Of a DNA stretch of 63,821 nt, positions 9,196 through 17,302 are shown in pieces. The stretch comes from an uncultured Lachnospiraceae bacterium (GTDB taxonomy: Bacteria; Bacillota; Clostridia; Lachnospirales; Lachnospiraceae). Each line of letters starts with the position of its first letter. Position 1 is the first letter of the stretch. The stretch covers positions 1-63,821 of the forward strand of contig CAOKPU010000008.1 of the NCBI GenBank assembly GCA_948470755.1. The letters are read 5' to 3'. The position numbers were made by a program, and so were the translations under genes. Under the pieces are notes generated by a model. The model was not told where the DNA came from. It ran no database searches and saw only the letters and a program-made list of their open reading frames with translations.

Positions 9196-9870
9196 TCACT
9201 TCGCTTCTATCTTCTCCCGGATCTGCTGCATCCTCCCATCCAACTGCGAAATCAGCTCCGCACAATAAAACAGTTCATCCGATATGCTCTCCGCCTTTTT
9301 AATATGCTTTTTATACTTCAATTTATGTTCCAGGCTGGCCCAGAAATCCATCGCTATCGTACGAAACTGCACTTCCACCCGGACCGCCCTTTTTTCATCC
9401 GTCAGGAAGATCGGCACTTCTATAATAAGATGGAGGCTTCTGTAACCGTTCGGTTTGGGGTTTTTTATGTAATCTTTTTTGGATACCAAGGTGATATCGT
9501 CCTGCGCCAGAAGACAGTCCGCCAGCATATAAATATCATCGGGAAATGAACAAATCACGCGGATCCCTGCAATATCGTTCAGATTTTTTTCCGCATTTTC
9601 GATGGTCAGCTTCAACCTGTTCCTTTCCAGCTTTTCCCTGATGCTTTGAGGGGACTTTATCCTGCACTTTATCGTTTCAAAAGGATTCCTCCTGTTCTGA
9701 AGGGAAAGCTCCGCATTCAGGACGTCCAGTTTTGTTTTGACTTCCAACATAGCGCATTGGTACTGCATGATCATCCGCCGGAACCGGTCCACCTCCCCTC
9801 CTTCCCTGAAAGCTTCCTCTATCACTTTCCAGTCCTGGATATCCTCCGTATCGCTTATATTTTTTTCCAT
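9196..9870 (-). CDS. small alarmone synthetase (RelQ/SAS1-like)
   Basis: A 224-aa single-domain GTP pyrophosphokinase that makes (p)ppGpp from ATP and GTP/GDP. Synthetase motifs are present: RIKSPQSIREKL (nucleotide binding, about 69-80), DIAGIRVICSF (acidic metal site), KPNGYRSLHL (G loop) and EVQFRTIAMDFWASLEHK (catalytic Glu and Gln). There is no HD hydrolase, TGS or ACT domain, so it is not a long RelA/SpoT. The helical C-terminus suits the tetramerising tail of RelQ enzymes. The ribosome binding site is weak (AAAGGG, 13 nt away). Confidence 0.92.
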   Translation of the reverse strand: MEKNISDTEDIQDWKVIEEAFREGGEVDRFRRMIMQYQCAMLEVKTKLDVLNAELSLQNRRNPFETIKCRIKSPQSIREKLERNRLKLTIENAEKNLNDIAGIRVICSFPDDIYMLADCLLAQDDITLVSKKDYIKNPKPNGYRSLHLIIEVPIFLTDEKRAVRVEVQFRTIAMDFWASLEHKLKYKKHIKKAESISDELFYCAELISQLDGRMQQIREKIEAK

Positions 9871-9910
9871 AACAGTTTACACACCCTTTCTTAAGCCTCC
9901 TGACTGACAA

Positions 9911-9940
9911 AACAGCCCGCCTGTTTCCAGGCGGGCTGTT
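9911..9940 (-). terminator. intrinsic terminator of the SASP gene
   Basis: A perfect 13-bp GC-rich stem (AACAGCCCGCCTG with its complement) around a four-base loop, followed on the minus strand by TTTTG. It lies just after the SASP stop codon and isolates that gene from the alarmone synthetase. Confidence 0.9.
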
Positions 9941-9949
9941 CCAGCTTTG

Positions 9950-10150
9950 TTATTTCATCTGCTCTTCCTGCTTCTTAATCATCCTACGGACCATTTCGCC
10001 GCCGATAGAACCTGCTTCTTTTGAAGTCAGGTCACCATTGTAACCCTCCTTCAAGTTCACGCCTAATTCAGAAGCAACCTCCGTCTTAAAACGATCCATA
10101 GCTGCCTTAGCTTCAGGAACTTCTACTCTATTAGATTTGCTGCTTGCCAT
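9950..10150 (-). CDS. alpha/beta-type small acid-soluble spore protein
   Basis: A 66-aa SASP that coats and protects DNA in dormant spores and is degraded by the GPR protease at germination. Family landmarks are the segment ASELGVNLKEGYNGDLTSKEAGSIGGEMVRRMI with the conserved GSIGGEMV near residue 47. The ribosome binding site is GGAGG, 9 nt before the ATG. It is the clearest direct sign in the window that the organism sporulates. Expression from a sigma-G promoter is expected from the family; a GCATA at a plausible -35 distance is present but the -10 is a poor match. Confidence 0.96.
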   Translation of the reverse strand: MASSKSNRVEVPEAKAAMDRFKTEVASELGVNLKEGYNGDLTSKEAGSIGGEMVRRMIKKQEEQMK

Positions 10151-10524
10151 CTTAATTCACCTCCAATTTCGTATTTCCGGCTTACGCCATCTATATTCGA
10201 GATAAGCACATTCCATCCTTATGCTTATCCCGGACATTGGGCGCGCCATCAAACACGCTTATATCTGGATTAAGCAAGAACCGAATCACTTATCTTGATG
10301 TTAGTATTTACGAAGATGAATTAAATATTAAGGTAAGTTTTGCCAAACAAAAATCATTTTAGCCAGCAACCTCAATACAAGCATACGAAGCGTCAAACAA
10401 GCAACGATGCAAGGCATCAAGGATATGGCCCTCGCGGCAGCCGCCAGGCTCCTGCAAGCAGTCGCTTGGCTCATTGCCCGCGGGAATCAAGGCTGCGCCC
10501 AAATCATGCCTGACATCCTCACGC
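10151..10524. other. intergenic region upstream of the SASP gene, with a dispersed repeat
   Basis: This 374-nt gap holds the leader of the SASP gene, an 8-bp inverted repeat GATAAGCA/TGCTTATC at about 10200-10229, an AT-rich stretch, and at 10425-10490 one copy of a dispersed repeat whose other copy lies at 29105-29180. The short frames here have no ribosome binding site and no familiar protein sequence. Confidence 0.6.
10425..10490. repeat. dispersed repeat D, copy 1
   Basis: The core CCTGCAAGCAGTCGCTTGGC at 10451-10470 matches 29141-29160 with one mismatch, and similarity continues on both sides (CGCGGCAGCC before, CGGGAATC after). Both copies lie just past the stop codon of a minus-strand gene. 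The function is unknown. Confidence 0.7.
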
Positions 10525-10950
10525 TTAGGCAAACACAGCTTCCTGTACCGCACATTTTCTCGTTAAGTATAGCATAACATCTTTTCTTGTAATAATACCT
10601 ATAAAACAGTCGCTGTCATCAATAACCGGAACGAAATTCTGATTCATTACTTTGTTTATAATGTCTTCCACATCCGCGTCTGCTTCCACCGGTTCGTTAT
10701 CTTTCTTCCTTCTTATATTGAGGATCGGCACATCTGCCACATCCCTGAAATTCAAATCGCATCTTTCTTTTATATCCCAGAGCAGATCGCCTTCCGTTAT
10801 CGTCCCTACATAAGTTCCATCTACATGACTGATGATCGGTATTGCCGTATACTTATTATACTCCATCTTTTCCAGCGTCTGCCATAATGTATCGTCGTCA
10901 TAAACATAATCAACTTCGCTTTTCGGCGTTAAAAAAAACAAAATATTCAT
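10525..10950 (-). CDS. CBS-pair domain protein
   Basis: A 141-aa soluble protein made of two CBS motifs (about 12-70 and 78-135), each ending in a G(T/I)ITxxDxxxY-like element (GTITEGDLLW, GIITRKDVMLYL). CBS pairs bind adenine nucleotides and sometimes cyclic di-AMP, as in DarB/CbpB, so a ligand-sensing role is likely, but no effector domain is attached. An in-frame GTG lies two codons upstream; the ATG is preferred because GGGAG lies 5 nt before it. Confidence 0.85.
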   Translation of the reverse strand: MNILFFLTPKSEVDYVYDDDTLWQTLEKMEYNKYTAIPIISHVDGTYVGTITEGDLLWDIKERCDLNFRDVADVPILNIRRKKDNEPVEADADVEDIINKVMNQNFVPVIDDSDCFIGIITRKDVMLYLTRKCAVQEAVFA

Positions 10951-10974
10951 AGACACTCCCTCATTTTTATCATA

Positions 10975-11556
10975 TTACAATCTCTCCTGATAATGCCCAT
11001 AGATAATCTTATCCGCCAGAGCCGCCGCCGCTTCTCTTCCCTGGAACTTCTCCACGATCGCCAGCCCAAAATCTACGGCACATCCCATCCCTCTGCTGGT
11101 AATAATAAAATCCGATATTTCCGCCGGTCCCTTCGTCACCTCAGCTCCTTCCAGATGGCTTTCAAACTCCGGGAAAGAACAGGCCTTCCTTCCCTTCAAC
11201 ATCCCCCGATGTCCCAGGATGCTGGGCGCCGCGCATATTGCGCCAATGCATTTTCTTTCTTTATAAAATCCATCCAGAGCCTCCATCAACGGCGCGCAAG
11301 CTTCCAGATTCTTCGTTCCCGGCATCCCGCCCGGTAAAACGATCATGTCTGTCGCCCCAAAATCTACTTCATGAAACAGTTTGTCCATCCGGACTGTTAC
11401 GCCATGAGAACCGGCTACTTCATACTCTCGCGTAACGGATACCATATCCGTATCGATTCCCGCCCTTCTGAGCAGGTCAACCACGGCAAGCGCCTCGATC
11501 TCCTCATACCCCGGTGCAAAAAACACACATACTTTTCCCAATTTCATCCCTCTCAT
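10975..11556 (-). CDS. DJ-1/PfpI family protein
   Basis: A cytosolic member of the DJ-1/PfpI/ThiJ superfamily, about 193 aa. The flavodoxin-like fold begins KVCVFFAPGYEEIEALAVVD, with the conserved Glu at the active site, and the nucleophile-elbow Cys lies in GAICAAPSILG. Family members act as deglycases, chaperones or oxidative-stress proteins; the exact activity is not predictable. The frame opens 26 codons further upstream, but family N-termini start at MRGMKLGK or the next Met. The ribosome binding site is weak for both, so the start is uncertain by three codons. Confidence 0.85.
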   Translation of the reverse strand: MRGMKLGKVCVFFAPGYEEIEALAVVDLLRRAGIDTDMVSVTREYEVAGSHGVTVRMDKLFHEVDFGATDMIVLPGGMPGTKNLEACAPLMEALDGFYKERKCIGAICAAPSILGHRGMLKGRKACSFPEFESHLEGAEVTKGPAEISDFIITSRGMGCAVDFGLAIVEKFQGREAAAALADKIIYGHYQERL

Positions 11557-11743
11557 TCTGCCGCTTTGTGCGGCCGTGCCACAATCTCCCCAGACGGAAG
11601 ATTCCTTCCTCTGTTTTTGTTTATATTTTACCACTTTATGGGGATTTTTAAAAGGAAATAAATCTTATAACAGTATTAAAAAACAATAAAATGTCAGACT
11701 ACAAAGCGAAGCATCAAAAACCCTATTCGTAACAGGACGGAAA

Positions 11744-11772
11744 TTGACTGTCGCACATAAGAATGATAAACT
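11744..11772 (+). promoter_or_regulatory. sigma-A promoter for the CYTH gene
   Basis: TTGACT at 11744-11749 and TAAACT at 11767-11772 are separated by exactly 17 nt on the plus strand. Transcription would start near 11779, giving a leader of about 270 nt that contains the whole structured repeat region before the CYTH start codon. Confidence 0.65.
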
Positions 11773-11783
11773 ATACCTATACT

Positions 11784-11879
11784 AATCTCCATTCCGGAGC
11801 GTTTACGCGACGGGGCGACGCAAATATCAGATTTGCGTCTGCCATCGGGGCTATTTGTGATGCTCCGGCACAAATAGCC
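11784..11879. repeat. pseudoknot-capable dispersed repeat A, copy 1
   Basis: It begins with a 21-nt border identical to 60718-60738 (AATCTCCATTCCGGAGCGTTT is the border; the count includes both ends). CCGGAGC at 11794-11800 can pair with GCTCCGG at 11862-11868, which itself lies in the loop of the 11-bp hairpin GGCTATTTGTG/CACAAATAGCC, giving an H-type pseudoknot. An inner hairpin ACGCAAAT/ATTTGCGT is an insertion absent from the 60.7-kb copy. Confidence 0.75.
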
Positions 11880-11927
11880 GATTGATAAAATCAGCTATCA
11901 AGCTGATTTTTCAATCTAATCCACCAT

Positions 11928-12008
11928 GTCAGAGCAGTTTACTGCGATGACACGCGTCGGAAATTTCAAATTTCCGACTGCGATCAGGGCAATTTGAGGC
12001 TCTGCTTT
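11928..12008. repeat. diverged tandem copy of repeat A
   Basis: The order of parts mirrors the preceding copy: CAGAGC, then GTTTACTGCGATGACACGC, an inner hairpin (GTCGGAAATTT with its complement), TGCGATCAGGGCAATTTGA, and GGCTCTG that can pair with CAGAGC. The outer stem and the inner hairpin have changed sequence while staying paired; the 3' CACAAAT arm is missing. Confidence 0.55.
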
Positions 12009-12051
12009 AATAGGCGGCCTTTTTCCGCCGGCCAACAGAAAGGACAATGCA

Positions 12052-12558
12052 ATGGAAATCGAAAGGAAATTTTTGATTATAGAACGCCCCTCCCTCTTAA
12101 GTTCTTACCCCGCTTACTGTATTGAACAGGCTTATTTAAATACGGACCCCGTCATCCGCATCCGTAAACAAGATGACGAATATTATCTGACCTATAAAGG
12201 AAAAGGGCTCCTTGCCAGGGAAGAATACAATCTTCCTCTCAACAAAGAGTCCTATGAACATTTGAAGCAAAAAGCGGACGGGACCGTTATTTCCAAAACC
12301 AGATACCTTATCCCTGTCGACAAACCGGAATTTTCCCCCGCCTTCCCGCTTACGCAACAGGAAGCCGGAACATCCCTGACGATTGAACTGGACGTTTTTA
12401 ACGAGCCATTCCGTCCCCTCATCCTTGCTGAGATAGAATTTCCTTCCGAAAACGTAGCCAACGCATTTCTTCCCCCTTCCTGGCTGGGAGAAGATGTTAC
12501 CTACGACCCCCGTTACCACAACTCATTCTTAAGCCGCACAAAAGGATATGTGTTTTAA
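12052..12558 (+). CDS. CYTH domain protein (triphosphate tunnel metalloenzyme)
   Basis: A 168-aa single-domain CYTH protein with the signature EIERKFLI at 2-9, followed by alternating basic and acidic strands (VIRIRKQDDEYYLTYKGKG, TIELDVF, LAEIEFPS) that line the triphosphate tunnel. Relatives hydrolyse inorganic triphosphate or thiamine triphosphate, or make cAMP; the substrate cannot be told from sequence. The ribosome binding site AAGGA is 7 nt before the ATG. It stands alone on the plus strand behind an unusually long structured leader. Confidence 0.9.
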   Translation: MEIERKFLIIERPSLLSSYPAYCIEQAYLNTDPVIRIRKQDDEYYLTYKGKGLLAREEYNLPLNKESYEHLKQKADGTVISKTRYLIPVDKPEFSPAFPLTQQEAGTSLTIELDVFNEPFRPLILAEIEFPSENVANAFLPPSWLGEDVTYDPRYHNSFLSRTKGYVF

Positions 12559-12635
12559 CGCACACCCTTACCCGGAATTCCTGGTAACACAGTTTTTGTC
12601 CCACGCGCTCCAGCGCGAGTATACAGACAGCCTCT

Positions 12636-13688
12636 TCAGGCTCCCTTCGGATGCAATACCGGCCCGCTGGAAGCCCGTATTGCCAATTCCGCAGGCAATA
12701 CGATGTGTTCGCATGTTTTTCTTCCTGCAATAATGTCAAACAGGAGCCTTATCGTTTTTTCCGCAATCTCCTTTACCGGCTGCTTTATCGTCGTTATGGC
12801 CGGATTATAGTATTTCCCCACATCAATTCCGTCATATCCGGTTACGGATACATCTTCCGGTATCCGGCAGCCGGCCTCTATCAACGCGCTGCAGGCTCCT
12901 ACTGCCAGAATATCCGCCGTCGCATAGACCGCCGTAAACTTTTCACCCGAAGCAATCAGTTCCTTTGTCGTAATATAACCGTTATCCATCGAATAATGTA
13001 CAAGATCTTCTTTTACGCAACGGACCAGGCTCCGGCGGAACGGCACCCCTTTCTCCTCCAGAGCCTCTTTGTAACCCTCCAGACGAAGCTGGCCTATACT
13101 GTTGATTTCCGTCTCCGCCGAAAGGATGGCAATATCCCTATGTCCCAATTCCAACAAATAAGAAGTCATAATATAGCTTTCCTTCCTGTCATCTACCGAA
13201 ACGCTGGAATACAATGCCCGATTCATATTCTCCGGAGTAGCTGCCCCTATAGTGCTGAATATATAAGGCACTGTCAGTTTGCTGATTTTCTCCTGGGAAT
13301 GGAAAAAATAGCCGCCCAGGAAAATAATGCCCCTCAGCCTCTTTTCCTTTACCAGTTCCAAAGCAACGTCCACTTCATCTTCATCATATTCCACATGCTT
13401 TAATACGAGGGAATACTTTTTCTTTTGTGTTTCCTCCTCAATTATTTGTATCATATTGCTGAAAAGAGGGTTGGAAATACCCTTTACAAGAACTGCAATA
13501 CATTTGGCGTCTGTCCGCTTTAAATTCCTGGCGCTGTTATTAGGCACAAATCCTACTTCCCGGATAACCTCCATAATCATATTCTTCGTTTCCTGATTGA
13601 TGTCCGGATGATTGTTCATTGCCCTTGAAACCGTACTCACCCCGACGCCGCATCTTTTGGCAATGTCCTTGATCGTTATTTCAGGCAT
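12636..13688 (-). CDS. LacI family regulator, probable maltodextrin repressor
   Basis: A 350-aa repressor. The helix-turn-helix and hinge helix occupy 1-60 (ITIKDIAKRCGVGVSTVSRAMN and NNSARNLKR), followed by a periplasmic-binding-type sensor domain (60-345) with GYDGIDVGKYYNPAITTIKQP typical of the family. It is the last gene of the malQ-permease-binding protein cluster. The best target is the array of four operators in front of the binding-protein gene at 18859-18906. The inducer would be maltose or maltodextrin by context. The ribosome binding site is GGGAG. Confidence 0.9.
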   Translation of the reverse strand: MPEITIKDIAKRCGVGVSTVSRAMNNHPDINQETKNMIMEVIREVGFVPNNSARNLKRTDAKCIAVLVKGISNPLFSNMIQIIEEETQKKKYSLVLKHVEYDEDEVDVALELVKEKRLRGIIFLGGYFFHSQEKISKLTVPYIFSTIGAATPENMNRALYSSVSVDDRKESYIMTSYLLELGHRDIAILSAETEINSIGQLRLEGYKEALEEKGVPFRRSLVRCVKEDLVHYSMDNGYITTKELIASGEKFTAVYATADILAVGACSALIEAGCRIPEDVSVTGYDGIDVGKYYNPAITTIKQPVKEIAEKTIRLLFDIIAGRKTCEHIVLPAELAIRASSGPVLHPKGA

Positions 13689-13795
13689 ATCTCCCTACCT
13701 CCCTTGTTACTATCCCATTTACCGGGGCTTTTCACATCATGCCGGCACAGTATGCGCACAGCCGTTTTTATGCTTCGTCCCCTTCGGAAGGTTCA

Positions 13796-13837
13796 TTTAT
13801 GGAATGGGAAACCCTTAAAGGATTCCCCATTCCATAA
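13796..13837. other. long stem-loop between malQ and the LacI gene
   Basis: TTTATGGAATGGG pairs with CCCATTCCATAAA across a 16-base loop that itself contains ACCCTTAAAGG. There is no T run after the stem in either direction, so it is not a standard terminator. It may separate or stabilise the malQ message. Confidence 0.5.
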
Positions 13838-13846
13838 AAACAGCTT

Positions 13847-15322
13847 CTATAATCTTCCATAAAGCTTTGTCATCTTCCGTATCCGTTCCGCCAGATTGCC
13901 ATCCAACTGGCCTTCTTCCAAGCGCCACTTCCAGTTATTCCCCAAAGTAGACGGCGTATTGATCCTCGCCTCCGACCCAAGCCCCAGATAATCCTGAATT
14001 GGGATGATTGCCGTATCCGCCACGCTCGCAAGAGCTGCGCGGATAAATTCCCAATGTATATCCTTTTTTGTTTTTATGCCAAGATAACTTTTTGCAAAAG
14101 CCTTATCCTTCCTATTAAAAGAGCGGTACCATCCCATCGTCGTATCATTATCATGGGTTCCTGTATAAACTACTGAATTGTTCGTATAATTGTGCGGCAG
14201 ATAGTCGCTCTCTTCCCTGGAATCAAAGGCAAACTGCAAAATCTTCATTCCCGGATACCCTGTCTTTTTCACCAGTTTGATTACCGTAGGCGTCAAAAAG
14301 CCCAAATCCTCCGCAATCACCGGCTTCTTGCCGATTTTCTCTTTCATTGCCTTAAAAATATCATAACCCGGACCTTTTTCCCAATGGCCGAATTCTGCCG
14401 TATCATCGCCATAAGGAATAAAATAATATTCGTCAAAACCTCTAAAATGATCGATCCGAACCACATCATACAAGCGGTAACAATAAGAAATCCTCCGCAT
14501 CCACCACTCGTACCCCGTTTTCTTATGATACTCCCATTTATAAAGCGGGTTACCCCAAAGCTGTCCCGTAGCGGAAAAAGAATCCGGCGGGCATCCCGCC
14601 ACGCCGATCGGCGTACATGTCTCATCCAACTGGAACAATTCAGGGGCCGCCCATGTATCGGCGCTGTCAAACGCCACATAAATCGGTATATCCCCTATTA
14701 TACTGATTTTCTTTTTATTGGCATACGCTTTGAGCGCAAACCACTGGACGGCAAAAAGATATTGCTGAAATTGATAAAATCCTATCTCATCGGCATATTT
14801 TTCTTTATAGTGTTCCATCGCATCCTGTCTGCGCAGCCTGATGCCCTCATCCCATTCTATCCAGCTTGCCCCGTCAAAAGAGTTCTTCACCGCCATATAC
14901 AGCGCATAATCATCCAGCCAGACGGCATTATCCTCTTTAAACTTCAAGAAATCCTCATTTTCCTGGATACCGCTTCTTTCATAAGCAATCTTAAGGATAC
15001 GGAACCGCGATAAGTATATCTTCTCATAATCTACATAATTGCTGCTGCTCCCGAAATCACAAGCGCCGCACTCTTCCTCTGTCAGCCACCCTTTTTCGAT
15101 CAGCGCTTCCAAATCAATATAATAAGGGTTCCCTGCAAAAGTTGAAAACGACTGGTAAGGGGAATCCCCATAACCTGTAGGCCCTAACGGGAGGATCTGC
15201 CAAAAGCTCTGGCCTGCGCTTTCTAAAAAATCCACAAATTCATATGCCTGTTTTGAGAATGTACCAATCCCATATTTTGATGGGATACTTGATACTGGTA
15301 ATAAAATGCCGCCTTTCCTCAT
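13847..15322 (-). CDS. malQ: 4-alpha-glucanotransferase (amylomaltase)
   Basis: A cytosolic GH77 enzyme, 491 aa, that disproportionates imported maltodextrins and releases glucose. It has the N-terminal motif SIPSKYGIGTFSKQAYEFVDFL, the nucleophile region VVRIDHFRGFDEYY, the acid/base region IAEDLGFLTPTV and the transition-state motif TGTHDNDTTMGW. Length is typical of the bacterial short form. It follows the two permease genes at a gap of 35 nt and would supply longer chains to the glycogen phosphorylase encoded at 25.4 kb. Confidence 0.96.
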   Translation of the reverse strand: MRKGGILLPVSSIPSKYGIGTFSKQAYEFVDFLESAGQSFWQILPLGPTGYGDSPYQSFSTFAGNPYYIDLEALIEKGWLTEEECGACDFGSSSNYVDYEKIYLSRFRILKIAYERSGIQENEDFLKFKEDNAVWLDDYALYMAVKNSFDGASWIEWDEGIRLRRQDAMEHYKEKYADEIGFYQFQQYLFAVQWFALKAYANKKKISIIGDIPIYVAFDSADTWAAPELFQLDETCTPIGVAGCPPDSFSATGQLWGNPLYKWEYHKKTGYEWWMRRISYCYRLYDVVRIDHFRGFDEYYFIPYGDDTAEFGHWEKGPGYDIFKAMKEKIGKKPVIAEDLGFLTPTVIKLVKKTGYPGMKILQFAFDSREESDYLPHNYTNNSVVYTGTHDNDTTMGWYRSFNRKDKAFAKSYLGIKTKKDIHWEFIRAALASVADTAIIPIQDYLGLGSEARINTPSTLGNNWKWRLEEGQLDGNLAERIRKMTKLYGRL

Positions 15323-15357
15323 TATTAAATTATACTCCTTTCAAGGCCTTCCTCCGG

Positions 15358-16203
15358 TCAGCCTTTCACCGCCCCGGCAACCACGCCCTCAATAATATAT
15401 TTCTGACATGTCAGATAGAAAATAATAATCGGGATGATGGATAGAACCAACATAGCCATCAACGCCCCCATATCCTTGTTGCCGTTAGACCCGACCAGCA
15501 TTTGTACTACGACGGGAATCGTTTTATACTTTGTGCTGATACCGATGACGAGGTAAGGCAGAAGGAAGTCATTCCATACATGCATTGCATCCAGGATCGC
15601 TACTGTAATTGCCGTCGGTTTCAAAATCGGGAACACCACCCCGAAGAAAGTCTGCAGCGGAGTACATCCATCGATCATAGCCGCTTCTTCAATCTCCAAA
15701 GGTATTGACTTTACAAATCCGGCAAACATAAATACAGAAAGCCCTGCATCAAACCCCAAATACAGTATACACATACCCAACGGATTACGCAAATGAAATC
15801 TGTCCGCAAGGCTGGTCATCGTAAACATAACCATCTGGAAAGGGACTACCATGGAAAATACAAACATATAGTAAAGCGCATTGGAATAAACCGATTTTAC
15901 CCTTGTTACATAGTAAGCCGTCATTGATGTAAAAAGCACAAGGAAAACAACGGAAACGATCGTTATAAAAAACGACCAGCCGATCGCGTTCAAAAGCCCT
16001 GTCTTCATAAGCCCGTTCGCATAGTTGGTAAGTCCTGCGAAGGTTTCCCCGTTCGGAAGCGAGAACGGGTCGGAACTGATAAAGAACTTTCCTTTAAAAG
16101 AGTTATTCAGGATGAATAATAAAGGATAAAGGATCGCCACTGCAAAAATTAATAAGAATACAAAAATAACTTTATTAGAAGCCTTGCTCTTTGCTGATAC
16201 CAT
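15358..16203 (-). CDS. maltodextrin ABC transporter permease (MalG type)
   Basis: A 281-aa inner membrane permease with six predicted transmembrane segments. The EAA loop that docks the ATPase reads EIEEAAMIDGCTPLQTFFGVVFPILKP near 190-215. The N-terminal segment and the extracellular FISSDPFSLPNG sequence are typical of MalG/carbohydrate type-2 permeases. Its ATG overlaps the malF-type stop by one base (TAATG). No ATPase gene is in the cluster; such systems commonly share one MsmX-type ATPase encoded elsewhere. Confidence 0.93.
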   Translation of the reverse strand: MVSAKSKASNKVIFVFLLIFAVAILYPLLFILNNSFKGKFFISSDPFSLPNGETFAGLTNYANGLMKTGLLNAIGWSFFITIVSVVFLVLFTSMTAYYVTRVKSVYSNALYYMFVFSMVVPFQMVMFTMTSLADRFHLRNPLGMCILYLGFDAGLSVFMFAGFVKSIPLEIEEAAMIDGCTPLQTFFGVVFPILKPTAITVAILDAMHVWNDFLLPYLVIGISTKYKTIPVVVQMLVGSNGNKDMGALMAMLVLSIIPIIIFYLTCQKYIIEGVVAGAVKG

Positions 16204-17048
16204 TATTGCTCTACCTCCTTACTCCTTGTAAAGGACAACTGTACTAAAGCAATTGCCACTACGATAATGAAGAATACTACTGCTTTTGCCTGGCCCACGC
16301 CTTCATATCCGGTCCTGCCGTAGAAGGTTTCATAAATATTCAAAGCCAGCATCTGCGTCTTCTTCATCGGCGCGCCATCCGTCAGCGCCTTATTCTGGTC
16401 GAACAGTTTGAAGCTGTTAGACAATGTCAGGAACATACAGATTGTAATGGATGACATTACCATAGGGACTTTAACCTTGATCAATGTCTGCCATGGAGTA
16501 GCTCCGTCAATCTTGGCGGCTTCGATCAATTCCGTAGGCACATTCTGAAGGCCCGCAATATAGATGATCATCATATACCCTACCATCTGCCAGTTCATCA
16601 AAAGCACCAAGCCCCAGAAACCGAATTTGGCGTTTGCTACAATCGTTGTTTCATATTTATATAAAACCGCATTGATCATTTGCTGCCATGTATAGCCAAG
16701 TACAATACCGCCGATCAGGTTCGGCATAAAAAATACGGTACGGAACACATTCGTCCCTTTTATCTTTCTTGTCAATAACAGGGCAATTGTGAAAGCTAAT
16801 AAATTGATCGTTATTACGCTGACTACCGTAAAAGATGCCGTGAACCCCAATGCGCTCATAAATCCCTGTCCGCCGGAAAAAGCGTCCTGATAGTTTTTGA
16901 GGCCTACCCACGTTGCGTTGCTGACTGTCGTAAACTTACAGAAAGACAAATACACGCCCTGCACAAAAGGGATAAGAAAAGCAAATGCGAATGCAATTAC
17001 TGTCGGCAGGGTAAAGATTAAAAAATATTTTTTTAATGTTTTTTCCAT
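16203..17048 (-). CDS. maltodextrin ABC transporter permease (MalF type)
   Basis: A 281-aa permease with six transmembrane segments and the EAA motif ELIEAAKIDGATPWQTLIKVKVPMV near 185-210. It is the partner of the MalG-type permease immediately downstream, and the two overlap by one base. It lacks the long periplasmic P2 loop of enterobacterial MalF, as usual in Firmicutes. Confidence 0.93.
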   Translation of the reverse strand: MEKTLKKYFLIFTLPTVIAFAFAFLIPFVQGVYLSFCKFTTVSNATWVGLKNYQDAFSGGQGFMSALGFTASFTVVSVITINLLAFTIALLLTRKIKGTNVFRTVFFMPNLIGGIVLGYTWQQMINAVLYKYETTIVANAKFGFWGLVLLMNWQMVGYMMIIYIAGLQNVPTELIEAAKIDGATPWQTLIKVKVPMVMSSITICMFLTLSNSFKLFDQNKALTDGAPMKKTQMLALNIYETFYGRTGYEGVGQAKAVVFFIIVVAIALVQLSFTRSKEVEQ

Positions 17049-17154
17049 TGCTCATTCTCCTTTTGAACTATATCTCCATTTCATGTGCGTCCCTTTTACG
17101 CACCCTCCTCTTCCAACTCCACCTTAGCGAACGCCTTCAACCTTCCTAAGGTAG

Positions 17155-17190
17155 AAAAACACTTCGCAGCCGAGACTGCGAAGTGTTTTC
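17155..17190 (-). terminator. terminator between the binding-protein and permease genes
   Basis: On the minus strand a stem of about 14 bp, AAAACACTTCGCAG with its complement, encloses a six-base loop and is followed by TTTTT. Placed after the binding-protein gene and before the permeases, it would make the binding protein more abundant than the membrane subunits, a common arrangement. Confidence 0.88.
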
Positions 17191-17302
17191 TTACTCAACT
17201 TGCTCATCAATCAATATTCATCAAAACATACTGCTTAACGATTATAGTTATATATTTTATCTTTCCGATACTGCCTATAGCTTTATTTTAACCAAAGCCT
17301 TC

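Larger units (their letters stand above)
11557..12051. other. long structured leader region before the CYTH gene
   Basis: This 495-nt gap contains the upstream region of the DJ-1 gene, the CYTH promoter, then from 11784 to about 12015 an almost continuous series of inverted repeats: ACGCAAAT/ATTTGCGT (11818-11838), GGCTATTTGTG/CACAAATAGCC (11849-11879), an interrupted 17-bp hairpin at 11880-11916, and GTCGGAAATTT/AAATTTCCGAC (11956-11978). No protein-coding frame is convincing. Confidence 0.7.

Noticed and set aside
10359-10553. 64-residue minus-strand frame after the CBS gene
   Set aside because: It overlaps the CBS gene end and dispersed repeat D, has no ribosome binding site and no protein-like composition.
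13796-13837. Terminator after malQ
   Set aside because: The stem is long but no T run follows it in either direction.
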